Shown in pieces: positions 43,289 through 53,018 of a stretch of DNA of 64,000 bases (the stretch's first letter is position 1; each line of letters begins with the position of its first letter). A program made the translations under genes and the position numbers. The stretch spans positions 304,992 through 368,991 of the forward strand of contig CAWKCV010000001.1 in the NCBI GenBank assembly GCA_963848205.1, in the 5' to 3' direction. The notes under the pieces were generated by a model. That model saw nothing but the letters and a program-made list of their open reading frames with translations, was not told where the DNA came from and searched no databases. Origin of the DNA: BOG-908 sp963848205. GTDB lineage: Bacteria; Pseudomonadota; Alphaproteobacteria; Acetobacterales; Acetobacteraceae.

Positions 43289-43336
43289 GCGACGCTCCGC
43301 CTACCCGAAGCGGTGCCCCTAGCATAGGCTGACCCG

Positions 43337-44812
43337 ATGGACGAAGCCGCCCCCCTCGCCTCCGGCCTTGCCGCCACCGCCGCCAGCAACATTCCCGAAT
43401 ACACCGTCGGCGAGTTGTCCGGCGCCATCAAGCGCACGTTGGAAGGCGCGTTCGGCCGGGTGCGGGTGCGCGGCGAAATCACCGAGTTCAAACTCTATTC
43501 CAGCGGCCACGCCTATCTCAGCCTGAAGGACGAAGGCGGCAAAATCCGCGCGGTCATCTGGAAAACCACGCTGCCACGCCTCTCGCTACGCCCGGAAAAC
43601 GGCGTCGAAGTCATCGCCACCGGTAAAATCAGCGCTTATGGCGACCGCTCCGAATACCAGCTCGTCATCGACCGGCTGGAATACGCCGGCGCCGGCGCGC
43701 TGCTCGCCCGCATCGAGATGCTGCGGCAGCGCCTGGCCGCCGAAGGCCTGTTCGACGCGGCGCTCAAAAAGCCGTTGCCGATGCTGCCCGCGATGGTCGG
43801 CGTCATCACCTCGGCCAGCGGCGCGGTGCTGCACGACATCATGACCACCATCGCGCGCCGCTTCTCGCGCCCCATCCTGCTCTGGCCCGTCCCCGTGCAG
43901 GGCGAAGGTGCCGCCGCTCGGATCGCCGCCGCCATTGCCGGCATGGACCGCCTGCCCGCCGTGGGCATCGCCCGCCCGGACGTGCTGATCCTGGCGCGCG
44001 GCGGCGGCAGCCTTGAGGACCTGATGGCCTTCAACGAGGAGGTGGTGCTGCGCGCGGTGGCCACCTGCCGCATTCCGCTGATCAGTGCCGTCGGCCACGA
44101 GACCGACACCACACTCGTCGATTTCGTCAGCGACCGCCGCGCGCCGACGCCCACCGCGGCCGCCGAACTCGCCGTACCGTCGCGCACCGAACTGCTGGCA
44201 GACCTGGCGCAGAAAGCCGCGCGCCTGGCCGGTGCGCTGGACCGCACAGCGTCAGCCAGCCGGTCGCGCCTGGCCGCGTCGATCGCCAAAATCCCAGATC
44301 TGCCGGGGATTGTCGGCCAGGCGCGCCTCCGCCTGGACGATCGCGGCCAGCGCCTGCATCTCGCCACGCCCAATTTGCTGGCCGCACGTGCCGCGGCCCT
44401 GGCCCGCGCCGAACGACACATCCCCGACCCGCACGCGCTCATCGCGTCCCGCCGCGCCAGCACGGACATGGCCGGGCTGCGCCTGCTCGGCGCGCTGAAA
44501 GCGGGCGTGCAGCGGCATCGCGACCAGGCGGCCGCGCTGTCGCCGCGCCTGACTTTGGCGCCCATCGCCGAGCGCCTGCGCTCCCGGCGCGGACAGCTAG
44601 ACGTGCTGTCCGCGCGGCTGGAAGGTGCGTCCTATGAAAAGGTTCTGGCGCGAGGGTTTGCGCTTGTGCGCGATGCGCGTGGCCACGCGGTGACCAGTGC
44701 GGCCGATGTGGCGCCAGCTTCGTCGCTACGGCTGCGGTTTGCGGATGGCGAGGCGCGGGTAGTCGCCGAAGGACGCCGCGGAAAACCGGAGAAGCAAGGC
44801 CTGCTTCTGTGA
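43337..44812 (+). CDS. xseA: Exodeoxyribonuclease VII large subunit
   Basis: Catalytic subunit of exonuclease VII, which degrades single-stranded DNA with the small subunit XseB (not seen here). The 491-residue protein has an N-terminal OB fold (YTVGELSGAIKRTLEGAFGR, VRVRGEITEFK, SGHAYLSLKD). The central nuclease motifs PDVLILARGGGSLEDLMAFN and VGHETDTTLVDFVSDRRAPT are intact, followed by AAELAVPSR. A coiled-coil-prone C-terminal half follows. The C-terminal GKPEKQGLLL lies at the edge of a palindromic repeat. Confidence 0.96.
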   Translation: MDEAAPLASGLAATAASNIPEYTVGELSGAIKRTLEGAFGRVRVRGEITEFKLYSSGHAYLSLKDEGGKIRAVIWKTTLPRLSLRPENGVEVIATGKISAYGDRSEYQLVIDRLEYAGAGALLARIEMLRQRLAAEGLFDAALKKPLPMLPAMVGVITSASGAVLHDIMTTIARRFSRPILLWPVPVQGEGAAARIAAAIAGMDRLPAVGIARPDVLILARGGGSLEDLMAFNEEVVLRAVATCRIPLISAVGHETDTTLVDFVSDRRAPTPTAAAELAVPSRTELLADLAQKAARLAGALDRTASASRSRLAASIAKIPDLPGIVGQARLRLDDRGQRLHLATPNLLAARAAALARAERHIPDPHALIASRRASTDMAGLRLLGALKAGVQRHRDQAAALSPRLTLAPIAERLRSRRGQLDVLSARLEGASYEKVLARGFALVRDARGHAVTSAADVAPASSLRLRFADGEARVVAEGRRGKPEKQGLLL

Positions 44813-44898
44813 AAAAGATGTTCCGCCATCGCGAGCTCGCGACAGCGAAACAAAAGTCTTTTGGTCCCTTTTTTCAAGAAAAGGACTGCTTCCTTCCT
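44793..44898. repeat. Interspersed palindromic element, pair with a shortened left half
   Basis: The right half is complete: GAAACAAAAGTCTTTTGGTCC, then a GTCC/GGAC stem and CTGCTTCC. The left half is reduced to AGGCCTGCTTCTGTG. The centre GCCATCGCGAGCTCGCGACAGC is symmetric. It lies between convergent xseA and the phosphoesterase. Confidence 0.75.
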
Positions 44899-47656
44899 AG
44901 TCGCGATCACCCGCCACGGCGCGGTCGGGGAAATCCGAAGCCGGCCGCACCGCTGCCTCACCAGGATAAGGCCGCGTAAAGCCGGTCGCCTCATACCAGG
45001 TCAGGTGGTTCAGCGTCTCGGAGTCCTCCGAGTCCGGCTTGTTCATCTTGCCCGCGAACATCGAGGCTTTCTTCGCCATCCAGCCCTGCTCGATGGCTGT
45101 GTGCGCGACCGTGGGCGTCGTGACACCCTGATCGAGCGGCACCTGGTTCGGCAGATGGTTGAACGGCGCCAGGTTGGGCGTGTTGGTGAAGTCGGTGAAC
45201 ATTGGCGAGGCCACGAGGTCGAACTGGTTCATCGGCGGCAGGCCGAGAATCTGTTCCATCGTGCGGGTCATGTTCACCTGCGTGTAGTAGGTGTGGTCGG
45301 TCGGGCCGTTCTGCACCGCATAGGGGCTGACGATGTAGCCAGGGCTGCGATGGCCGTCGATGTGATCAACGCCGTTCTGTGCATCGTCTTCTTCGATGAA
45401 GAGGGCCGAGCTGCCCCAGACCTTACTGTGGCTGACATAATCGATGATGCGGCCGACGGCGAGGTCGTTATCGGCCTGTTCGGCATCCGGCGTCGGCGGG
45501 CCACCGGTATGGTCGTCCATGATCCACAGCACGCTCAGCGCCGGAACCGTGCCGGCGGCCACGTCCTTGTTGAAATCCTGCAGCCAGAGGTCCACGCGCC
45601 ACTGGTCGGGAATGTTCAGGTCGAACATCGGGAAGTTCTTCACCAGGTGGTTCTGCACCACCGGCACCGACGACATGGCGACCTGCGCGTTCTGATATTT
45701 CAGCGTGGTTTCCTGGCCGGATTCGAACGCCTGCGAGTTTGCATACAGCTGCGACCAGGTCGGATGGCCAAGCGGCGTCGGCCAGAATTCCTGCTCGGAA
45801 TACTCGCCATACAGCTTGGTCGAGAGACCCGCGTTCACCGTTGCCTGGAACAGGAAACCCTTGGGCAGGTAGGCGAGCGCGTCGCCGGCGTTGCCGCCCG
45901 GATAGCTGCGTACCCAGTCTGGCGCCTGGATATCGTCCTGGTAGGGCGCCATGGCTTCGGTGATCCACTGGTGACCGTCAGCCGACTGGCGGCTCGGGTC
46001 GTAGAAATTGTCGAGCAGCGGAAAGCGCGTGATCGCATTGTGCATGTTCGGCGTATCCTTGCCGCCGAACACGGCCAACTGCGCGTCTCCGCTGCCGGCT
46101 GCCACATCGCCCAGAACCTGATCATAGGTGCGGTTTTCGCGAATGATCAGGAAGATGTGCTTGATCAGCGACGGGTCGCCGATATGGGCGGGGATGGCGA
46201 CCGGCGCCGTGGCCGACGAGCCGCTGCCGGCCGAGACGATGTTCGCCGTCAGATCCCAATGGTTATTCTGATAGACTTTCTTGGTCAGCGACGCGAGCGC
46301 GGCGCTCGTCGGAATCCTGACGATGCTGACTGTGCCGGTGTCCTGGTGCGTGTTGTAGCCGGTGACGCCATAATCGGTCTCGAAGGAGGCCAGCGTGCCG
46401 ACGCCCTTGTCGTTGGCCACGATCAACTGCCCATGCGCCTTGTCGAATTGCACCGAACCAGGCGCATAGGCGACCGGGATGAGGCCCATCACCGGCTGCG
46501 TCGCACTCGTCGAGAGATCGACAACAGCGATCGCGTTTGCGTTGTAGAGCGAGACATAGGCGATGTTGTTGGCCGTATCGATGGCGATGCCGACCGGGGC
46601 GGCGCCGTAAGCCGGCGCATTCTGGCCGGGCACCGAAATCGGCAGGCCGAGCTTGATGGTGCGCGAGACGGTGCGGCTGACGCGATTGATCACCGAAAGC
46701 GTGTCGCTATACGTGTTGGCGACCAGCAGGTTGAACCCATAGATCGCGAGCCCGGTCGGGTGCAGGCCGACCGGAATGGTCGCGACCACCGTCTTGTTCA
46801 CCGTGTTATAGACCGACACCGTGCCGGTAACCGCCGAGCCGTTCTGCGTATTGGCAACGATCGGTGTGCCCGAGGAGAGCACGGTAAAGTCGTTCTTGGT
46901 GGCCGCGCGGCCGCCTTCGTTGGTGATGTAGGCGAGGTTGGCCTCCATCACGATGCTATGCGGCGCGTTGCCGACGCGAACCTGTGCACCCAGCACCGGC
47001 GGGCTCTGCGTCAGGTCGATCGTGGCCAGCGTGTTGTTCTGGTTCAGCAGCGCATAGCCGGTCTTGCCGTCCTGCGAGATGGCCACGCCACCCGGATACG
47101 AGGTGGACGGCGTGTAGAGCGTGCCGCACGGGCGGTTGTACACACCGAGCGGGCTATTGGGGAAACAGGCGATCTGCGTGGTGTTCGGCGGCACGGAAAC
47201 ATGCGCGTAATCGGTCAACAAGCCGGTCGGGCCGACGGCGGCCACCGTCACGTAGCTGCTGTCCTGGCTGAACATCAGATATTTGCCGTCCGCCGAGAAG
47301 GTGATGCCGCCGTACGTGCCCTGGCTGTCCTGGAACGGCAGGTAGTTCTGCATCACTTCGCCAGTCAGCGTGTTGAACACGATCACCGGTGCAGCCGCAC
47401 CCATCGTCAGCACCGCAGCGATATGCAGGCTCGCGTTCGGGTTCACCGCAACCGCCTTGGCGCGGACGCGAATACCGAGATTGACCTGGATGCCCGACGG
47501 CGAGATCACCTGGCCGCTGGAGACGACGTAAGTGCCGTTCGGCTGCAGGCCGGTCGTGTAGGTTGGGTTCTGCGTGGAAGGGGCGGCGAGCGCGGGCGAG
47601 GCGAGGCCCACGGCAAGCAAGCCGGCCAACGGCCTGAGACAATTGAGACGCGACAT
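44897..47656 (-). CDS. Secreted beta-propeller/phosphoesterase family protein
   Basis: A 919-residue exported protein with a signal peptide (ending ASPALA, about residue 24). The first half is a YVTN-type beta-propeller (AISQDGKTGYALLNQNNTLA, TIPVGLHPTGLAIYGFNLLV, GAAPVGIAIDTANNIAYVSL). The second half starts HIFLIIRENRTYDQVLGDV, the first metal-binding motif of the phospholipase C/acid phosphatase group, and later has LFIEEDDAQNGVDHIDGHRS. It probably hydrolyses phosphate esters outside the cytoplasm; the natural substrate is unknown. Monocistronic, flanked by palindromic elements. Confidence 0.85.
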   Translation of the reverse strand: MSRLNCLRPLAGLLAVGLASPALAAPSTQNPTYTTGLQPNGTYVVSSGQVISPSGIQVNLGIRVRAKAVAVNPNASLHIAAVLTMGAAAPVIVFNTLTGEVMQNYLPFQDSQGTYGGITFSADGKYLMFSQDSSYVTVAAVGPTGLLTDYAHVSVPPNTTQIACFPNSPLGVYNRPCGTLYTPSTSYPGGVAISQDGKTGYALLNQNNTLATIDLTQSPPVLGAQVRVGNAPHSIVMEANLAYITNEGGRAATKNDFTVLSSGTPIVANTQNGSAVTGTVSVYNTVNKTVVATIPVGLHPTGLAIYGFNLLVANTYSDTLSVINRVSRTVSRTIKLGLPISVPGQNAPAYGAAPVGIAIDTANNIAYVSLYNANAIAVVDLSTSATQPVMGLIPVAYAPGSVQFDKAHGQLIVANDKGVGTLASFETDYGVTGYNTHQDTGTVSIVRIPTSAALASLTKKVYQNNHWDLTANIVSAGSGSSATAPVAIPAHIGDPSLIKHIFLIIRENRTYDQVLGDVAAGSGDAQLAVFGGKDTPNMHNAITRFPLLDNFYDPSRQSADGHQWITEAMAPYQDDIQAPDWVRSYPGGNAGDALAYLPKGFLFQATVNAGLSTKLYGEYSEQEFWPTPLGHPTWSQLYANSQAFESGQETTLKYQNAQVAMSSVPVVQNHLVKNFPMFDLNIPDQWRVDLWLQDFNKDVAAGTVPALSVLWIMDDHTGGPPTPDAEQADNDLAVGRIIDYVSHSKVWGSSALFIEEDDAQNGVDHIDGHRSPGYIVSPYAVQNGPTDHTYYTQVNMTRTMEQILGLPPMNQFDLVASPMFTDFTNTPNLAPFNHLPNQVPLDQGVTTPTVAHTAIEQGWMAKKASMFAGKMNKPDSEDSETLNHLTWYEATGFTRPYPGEAAVRPASDFPDRAVAGDRD

Positions 47657-47815
47657 GAAGGTTTCTCCCTGACGAACCTGACAGCAAGCTGACGAAAGCG
47701 TGTGATATCAACGACTTCCGTGGGACGCTGTTTAGAGGTGCATCGAAGGGCTGGCGCACGCATAACCATGACAGCTTGGTTAAGGTTGGTGCTGGCGGTT
47801 CACACGTCCGTGTGG

Positions 47816-47884
47816 TTTTGCAGAAGCGAAGTCTTCTTTTCTGACGAAACAGACGTGTGTCACTCTGTCGCGGAGCTCGCGACC
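47816..47884 (+). repeat. Degenerate interspersed palindromic element
   Basis: GCGAAGTCTTCTTTTCTGACG and AAACAGACGTGTGTCACTCTG, then TCGCGGAGCTCGCGACC, keep the order of the element but the hairpin is damaged. It lies in the 200-bp gap between the sulfotransferase and the phosphoesterase; the rest of that gap shows nothing I can name. Confidence 0.4.
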
Positions 47885-49491
47885 TCCTGGCGCAGCAGCC
47901 CTTCCAGTTCCCCCAGCCATGGTGAGAACCGGCGCCAGCTTTCCATCGGCCGCGGGGTAATCGGCTGACGCGCCTGCCACTTGCTCGCCGTCCGCACCAC
48001 GCGCGGATTGCGCTCCGGCCGCAGGCAAGCGGGGTCCCAGTCCAGCCCGCACGCCTCGACCAGCCGGCGGATGACCGGCTCCGGCGATTGCGTCAGCTCG
48101 TCATACGCCAGCTCATGGAACCGCGCGGGCGGCAGCGCCCGCCGCCAATGCGCCATCAGCTTCTCATACGCGCGAATATACGCGACCAGCTCCGCTCCGC
48201 CGGTCGGAAAGGCGAGCGTCGGGTTGAAATGCGTCTGGTGGATGGACAAAGCGGTGTCGATGGCCGCGCGCCGGCAATGCACGATGGTCGCACCGGGCAA
48301 CGCCAGATGGACCAGGCCAGCCCAGAGGAAATTGAACGGCATCTTGTCGGTCACCCGTTCGGCTCGCGGCCCGATGCTGCGCAGCAGCGCCAGGTAATCG
48401 TCCGCCGGCCCGCGCAGATCGGCCTCGTCGATACAGCCAGGCGCGCGCTCGTTCCAGAAGTTCAGCTCCCCGCCACCCGCCACGCCCGGATGCGACGAGA
48501 CGATCTGCTCGACCAACGTGGTGCCCGAGCGCGGCAATCCCACGATCAACACCGGCAATGCGTCGGTGCGCGCAGGTGACGCCTCCGCCAACCTGCGCGC
48601 GCTGAACCGCTCGATCAGCCGGTCGACCTGCCGCTCGAAACCGGCGCTGTCGAACGGCGCAATGCGACGGCGCTCGGCATAGGCCGCGTCCCACGCGCGC
48701 ATCGCCGCTTCGGGGTCGCCCAGATCGTCGTGCGCCTTGCCCAAGGCGAGATGCACGCTCAGCCGTTGCGGCCCATCCAGTCCCAGCGTGGCCGACGCCG
48801 CCTGCATCCGCGCCGGCAGGTCGCCATCCGCCGCGGTCAACGGCCGGCAACGCACCAGGTCGTAGTAGCTGCCGGCAAGCAGCGGCGCCTGTGCGATCGC
48901 ACGCGCGAAACAGTCTCGCGCTTCCTCGAACCGGCCGGATTCAGCCAGCACATGGCCCAACATTTCGATCGCCAGCGCCAGATCCGGAAACAACGCCAGC
49001 GCCTGACGCAGCGCCTTTTCCGCGTCCGCGTCCTTCTCCTCCGCCAGCAGGGCGCGCGCGGCGCCAAGCCGGCCGAACCTCGTCTTGGGCCCGGTCGCCG
49101 CCGCACGACGGAAACAGCCGATCGCCTCTGCCCGGTGGCCGAGCTGGAACACCAGCGCACCGGCGCGGAACCACGCCTCGGTGTGCCCGGGCAGCAGCTC
49201 CGTCGCCCTGTCGTATGCCCGCACGGCCGCCGTCAGGTCGCCCGACTTCTCCAGCGCGATGCCCAGCCGGAAATGCGCATCCGTGTAAGCCGGGTTGAGC
49301 GAAGCGGCATGCCGCAAGCTGTCGACCGCTTCCGCCAGCCGGCCGGTTTCCAGATACGCCAGCCCCAGATCGTGGGCGACGCGCGGGTCGAACGGATCGC
49401 GCAATGCGGCCTGGCGCAGAAAGGCAATCGCCCGCTCCGGCTGGCCGGCTTGCAGATGCTGGGCGGCTTCACGCAATGGGTCGGGCGGCAT
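47860..49491 (-). CDS. TPR-containing sulfotransferase
   Basis: A 543-residue protein. Residues 1-270 are TPR repeats (DLGLAYLETGRLAEAVDSLR and so on, about seven units). Residues 312-520 form a sulfotransferase domain with the PAPS 5'-phosphosulfate loop GLPRSGTT (318-325) and the 3'-phosphate region VHCRRAAIDTALSIHQTHFN. It would move sulfate from PAPS to a peptide or glycan. The cysD-cysNC-cysQ operon in this window can make PAPS and clear PAP. Such TPR-sulfotransferases are common in alphaproteobacteria, with substrates mostly unknown. Confidence 0.88.
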   Translation of the reverse strand: MPPDPLREAAQHLQAGQPERAIAFLRQAALRDPFDPRVAHDLGLAYLETGRLAEAVDSLRHAASLNPAYTDAHFRLGIALEKSGDLTAAVRAYDRATELLPGHTEAWFRAGALVFQLGHRAEAIGCFRRAAATGPKTRFGRLGAARALLAEEKDADAEKALRQALALFPDLALAIEMLGHVLAESGRFEEARDCFARAIAQAPLLAGSYYDLVRCRPLTAADGDLPARMQAASATLGLDGPQRLSVHLALGKAHDDLGDPEAAMRAWDAAYAERRRIAPFDSAGFERQVDRLIERFSARRLAEASPARTDALPVLIVGLPRSGTTLVEQIVSSHPGVAGGGELNFWNERAPGCIDEADLRGPADDYLALLRSIGPRAERVTDKMPFNFLWAGLVHLALPGATIVHCRRAAIDTALSIHQTHFNPTLAFPTGGAELVAYIRAYEKLMAHWRRALPPARFHELAYDELTQSPEPVIRRLVEACGLDWDPACLRPERNPRVVRTASKWQARQPITPRPMESWRRFSPWLGELEGLLRQEVASSATE

Positions 49492-49539
49492 GCGCCCAGC
49501 GTGTAGCCGCTTACGCCGCCCTGCGGAAAGCCGGCCGCC

Positions 49540-50427
49540 CTACGGCGCGCGCGCCGGCAGGTTCTGCACGCTGCCGATCGTCCGCCCCGTCAACACCAGC
49601 GGCCCAGGAGGCGGAGCCGGCGGCGGCGGCGCGATGAGCGCATGCCGGGCCGCACGATGCGCGGCGACATGCGCCGCCGTAGCCGCCGGCGGCGCGGCAT
49701 CGGCGAACGCACCCATCGGCAACGGCTGCAGCAGATGCAGCGCGAACACGACCGGCTGCGTAATCGTTACCGAACCGTTGTCGCCCACCTTCACGTCCGC
49801 ACTCGCCGTCACCGGCACCGTGGGCGGCGGCGTGACACTGATCGAACCGCCCGTGCTGTTGAGGAACGTATAACTGCCGCTCGAAATCACGAACGCGTCC
49901 GAGACGACATAATATCCGGGCTGCGAGAAATATGCGCCGCATTTCTGCTTGTAGATCGCCGCATTTGCCGGGTCCTGCGTCCAGTTCTGCAGCGCGATCT
50001 TCGGCAACGTGTCGAACGTCGCCTTGCCGATCGTCAGCGCCGCCTGAGACGAACTGTTCACGCCGATCTGCCCGCCCACACCCGCCAGCTTGGCGCCCAG
50101 CGACGCATCGAACCCCACCGTCGTGCCTGCACTGATCGCCGGCGTCGCACCCTCCTCGACGGACTTGGCGAAGTCCGGCCAGCCGCACAAAGCCAGCGAG
50201 CCCTCATAACGCAAATCGAGCTTGCTCGCCGCTGCACCCGGCGCAGGCGGGATGATCTCGACAATGGCACCCGGAACCATCCGCGAATCAGGCTCGGGCA
50301 GCAAAGTCCAGTTCGGGTCCAGTGCCGCGCGCAACGACGACGCAATCTGCGGCGCCGGCAATGGCGCCGGGCACCCCGCCAACGGCAAAACAGCACCTAA
50401 AAGACAGACGCGGAACACCACACGCAT
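49540..50427 (-). CDS. Hypothetical lipoprotein
   Basis: A 295-residue protein with a lipobox (VCLLGAVLPLAGC), so probably a lipid-anchored envelope protein. ATG 50427 has GGAG 6 nt upstream and is preferred over ATG 50439 and longer starts. The middle holds GATPAISAGTTVGFDASLGA and a beta-rich stretch (SSGSYTFLNSTGGSISVTPP). The end is Ala/Pro-rich (ALIAPPPPAPPPGPLVLTG). No family recognised. It lies between the sulfotransferase and engB, same strand. Confidence 0.65.
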   Translation of the reverse strand: MRVVFRVCLLGAVLPLAGCPAPLPAPQIASSLRAALDPNWTLLPEPDSRMVPGAIVEIIPPAPGAAASKLDLRYEGSLALCGWPDFAKSVEEGATPAISAGTTVGFDASLGAKLAGVGGQIGVNSSSQAALTIGKATFDTLPKIALQNWTQDPANAAIYKQKCGAYFSQPGYYVVSDAFVISSGSYTFLNSTGGSISVTPPPTVPVTASADVKVGDNGSVTITQPVVFALHLLQPLPMGAFADAAPPAATAAHVAAHRAARHALIAPPPPAPPPGPLVLTGRTIGSVQNLPARAP

Positions 50428-50482
50428 CCTGTTCTCCATCGCAACACACCGATTGTGCAACGACGCTGCGCCCGCCCGCAAA

Positions 50483-51139
50483 TTATGACAAGAGCGACGC
50501 CCCCGGCGCAGCCAAACCCGCCAACTCCGCACGCAACGCCTCGATCCCCGCCCCCGTGCGGCTGCTCGACGTCAACACCTCCGGGAACGCCGCGGCATGT
50601 TTGGCCGCCGCCGCCTCGACCTCGGCCACCTTCCGCGCCAGCCGGTCCGGCTTCACCCCGTCGATCTTCGTCAATACCAACTGAAATGCCACCGCCGCAC
50701 GATCGAACAAATCCATCACCGCCAGATCGGACGCCTTCAACTCGATCCGCGCATCCAACAACAAAATCACCCGACGCAACGGCACCCGGCCGCGCAAGAA
50801 GTCGAACATCAACCCCTGCCAGTCCTCCTTCACCGCCTTCGCCGCCTGCGCATACCCATAGCCAGGCATGTCCACCAAAACCAGCCGCCGACCTAAATCG
50901 AAGAAATTCAACTGCTTCGTCCGCCCCGGCTCGCTCGATACCCGCGCCAACGCACGCGTCCCCGTCAACGCATTCACCAACGACGACTTGCCCACGTTGG
51001 ACCGCCCCGCAAAGGCCACCTCCGGCATCCCAGCCTCCGGCAACTGATCGATCCGCTGCGCCGCATAAAAGAACCGACACTCCGCCGCAAACAACAACCG
51101 CCCCGCCTCAACCCTGGCCGCGTATTCTTCGGGCGTCAT
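50483..51139 (-). CDS. engB: Ribosome biogenesis GTPase YsxC/EngB
   Basis: Small GTPase needed for large ribosomal subunit assembly. The 218-residue product has G1 AGRSNVGKSS (44-53), G2/G3 GRTKQLNFF and LVDMPGYGYA, G4 LTKID and G5 SSRTG, all intact. ATG 51139 is taken because homology starts there; a longer frame runs back into the GC-rich repeat. Placement after yidC is the conserved rpmH-rnpA-yidD-yidC-engB order. Confidence 0.95.
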   Translation of the reverse strand: MTPEEYAARVEAGRLLFAAECRFFYAAQRIDQLPEAGMPEVAFAGRSNVGKSSLVNALTGTRALARVSSEPGRTKQLNFFDLGRRLVLVDMPGYGYAQAAKAVKEDWQGLMFDFLRGRVPLRRVILLLDARIELKASDLAVMDLFDRAAVAFQLVLTKIDGVKPDRLARKVAEVEAAAAKHAAAFPEVLTSSSRTGAGIEALRAELAGLAAPGASLLS

Positions 51140-51147
51140 GAGTGGGA

Positions 51148-51265
51148 AGGCCGGCGGGCTCTGCCCCCTGGACCCCCGCCAGGGCGAGCCGCCCTGGACC
51201 TGCATGTCCGGGAGTCTGGGGCCACTGGCCCCAGCGGGGTCCAGGAGCAGAGCCCCCGGCCTTTC
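51148..51265. repeat. Large GC-rich inverted repeat between yidC and engB
   Basis: The left arm GGCCGGCGGGCTCTGCCCCC and TGGACCCC pairs with the right arm GGGGTCCAGGAGCAGAGCCCC and CGGCC, about 29 nt each with one or two mismatches. Between them smaller repeats occur (CCAGGGC...GCCCTGG; GGGGCCACTGGCCCC). The same core is found at 4216-4254. It may attenuate or process the yidC-engB transcript. Confidence 0.75.
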
Positions 51266-51272
51266 TCACTCA

Positions 51273-53018
51273 TCACGCGCGCACAATGCTCGACTTGGAG
51301 GTGAGTTTGGCCTGGCGCTGGATGTACCATTGCTGGGCCATTGTCAGCAGGTTGTTCCACGTCCAGTAGATCACCAGGCCGGCCGGGAAGCGGCCCATGC
51401 TGAAGATGAAAATCAGCGGCATGAATTGCATCATGCGTTGTTGGGCGGGGTCGGCGGCGGGCGGATTGAGTTTCTGCATGAAGAACATGCTCGCACCCAT
51501 CATCAGCGGCCACACGCCCAGGTGCAGCATCGGCGAGATGGTGCTGGGGTCGAAGGGGATCAGACCGAACAGGTTGAACACGTTGGTGGGGTCGGTCGCC
51601 GAGAGGTCCTGGATCCAGCCGAAGAACGGCGCGTGGCGCATTTCGATGGTAACGAGGATGACTTTGTAGAGCGAGAAGAACACCGGAATTTGCAGCAGCA
51701 TCGGCGCGCAGCCGCTCACCGGGCTGACGTTTTCCGCTTTATACACCGCCATCATTTCGGATTGGATCTTCGCCGGATCGTCTTTGTATTTCTCGCGCAC
51801 TTCGGTGATTTTCGGGCCGAGCAGGCGCATTTTGCCCATCTGGCGGAACGAGCGTGCGGCGATCGGGTAGAACAGGCCTTTGACCAGCAGCGTGAACAGC
51901 AGGATGGCCACGCCGAAATTGCCGACGACGGAATACAGGAAGTCGATCGCGTAGAAGAACGGCTTGGTCAGGAAGAACAAATGGCCCCAATCGACCGCGT
52001 AGCTAAGCAGCGGGATGTGGTCGCGTGTTTCGTAACGGTCGAGCAGGTGCACTTCCTTGGCGCCGACGAACACGCGGCTGTCCGCGTCCGCGTCGCCGCC
52101 GGGGGCTGCGTGGAGCGCGTCGTCGGCCAGGTAGTTCACTTCGTAGCGGTCGGCGCCGTCTTCCAGCCAATGGCGGAATTCGTTGTGGGTGGGCACTGCC
52201 TGGTTGGGGATCAGCGCGGTCAGCCAGTATTTGTCGGTAAAGCCGGCCCAGCCGCCTGCGCCGGAATGGTCGTAGGCGAGGTTGGCCGCTTTGTCGGCCG
52301 CGGTCTTGGTGGCGCTGTAGGTAAGCGTGTGAAGCTGTGCGTCGGCCACGCCGAGCAGACCTTCGAACAGCACGTTGTAGCCGGCGGTGGGCGGCTGGTA
52401 ATCGCGCCGCACGCGCTCCCATGGCCAGATCTGCACCGGGGTCGTGCCGCTATTATGAACGCTCTGGCGCACGGTGAAGACGTAATTGTCGTCCACCGCG
52501 AGCGTCACGTGGAACATCAGGCCGGCGCCATTATCCCAGCTCAAGGTAACCGGGTGGCTGGCTGTCACGTCGCCGCCGCTGCTCGTCCACACGGTGTTGT
52601 CGTCGGGCAGGCGCACCTTGTCGGTGCTGCTCCAGCCGAACTGCACGTAGGACGGCTGCGGGTCGGACAGCGGCTCCAGCACACGCACCAGCGGCGACGT
52701 CTTCGCCACTGTCTCGTGGTAGTCGCGCAGGCGCAAATCATCGAGCCGTGCGCCGAGCAGGCTGATGCTGCCCAGCACGCGCGGCGCGTCGATATGCACA
52801 CGCGGCACATCGGCCGGCGGCGGCACGTGCACCGGCTGGCTGCCGGGAGGTGCCACGTCATGCGACGGTGACGGCGTCTGCGACGACGGCGTGTTCTTGG
52901 TCACCGACGCCGCCTGCTGCGCCATCTCCGCATGGTTCTTCGGCGGCGAGAGATACTGGAACAGCAGCAGGATCGCGATCGAGATCGCGATGAACAGCGG
53001 CAGGCGTTTCTGGTCCAT
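51273..53018 (-). CDS. yidC: Membrane protein insertase YidC
   Basis: Inserts and folds inner-membrane proteins with or without SecYEG. The 581-residue product is the Gram-negative form: N-terminal TM (LPLFIAISIAILLLFQYLS), a large periplasmic beta-domain, then the conserved hydrophobic core with SFRQMGKMRLLGPKITEVRE then KYKDDPAKIQSEMM, and the C-terminal VIYWTWNNLLTMAQQW. ATG 53018 overlaps the yidD stop by 1 nt. The positively charged groove side is the KYKDDP coiled region. Confidence 0.97.
   Translation of the reverse strand: MDQKRLPLFIAISIAILLLFQYLSPPKNHAEMAQQAASVTKNTPSSQTPSPSHDVAPPGSQPVHVPPPADVPRVHIDAPRVLGSISLLGARLDDLRLRDYHETVAKTSPLVRVLEPLSDPQPSYVQFGWSSTDKVRLPDDNTVWTSSGGDVTASHPVTLSWDNGAGLMFHVTLAVDDNYVFTVRQSVHNSGTTPVQIWPWERVRRDYQPPTAGYNVLFEGLLGVADAQLHTLTYSATKTAADKAANLAYDHSGAGGWAGFTDKYWLTALIPNQAVPTHNEFRHWLEDGADRYEVNYLADDALHAAPGGDADADSRVFVGAKEVHLLDRYETRDHIPLLSYAVDWGHLFFLTKPFFYAIDFLYSVVGNFGVAILLFTLLVKGLFYPIAARSFRQMGKMRLLGPKITEVREKYKDDPAKIQSEMMAVYKAENVSPVSGCAPMLLQIPVFFSLYKVILVTIEMRHAPFFGWIQDLSATDPTNVFNLFGLIPFDPSTISPMLHLGVWPLMMGASMFFMQKLNPPAADPAQQRMMQFMPLIFIFSMGRFPAGLVIYWTWNNLLTMAQQWYIQRQAKLTSKSSIVRA

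Noticed and set aside
44861..47692. 943-codon plus-strand open frame
   Set aside because: It is a complement-strand shadow of the secreted phosphoesterase (44897-47656), rich in Arg/His/Val as such shadows are in GC-rich DNA.
51138..52871. 577-codon plus-strand open frame
   Set aside because: Antisense shadow of yidC, whose identity is certain.
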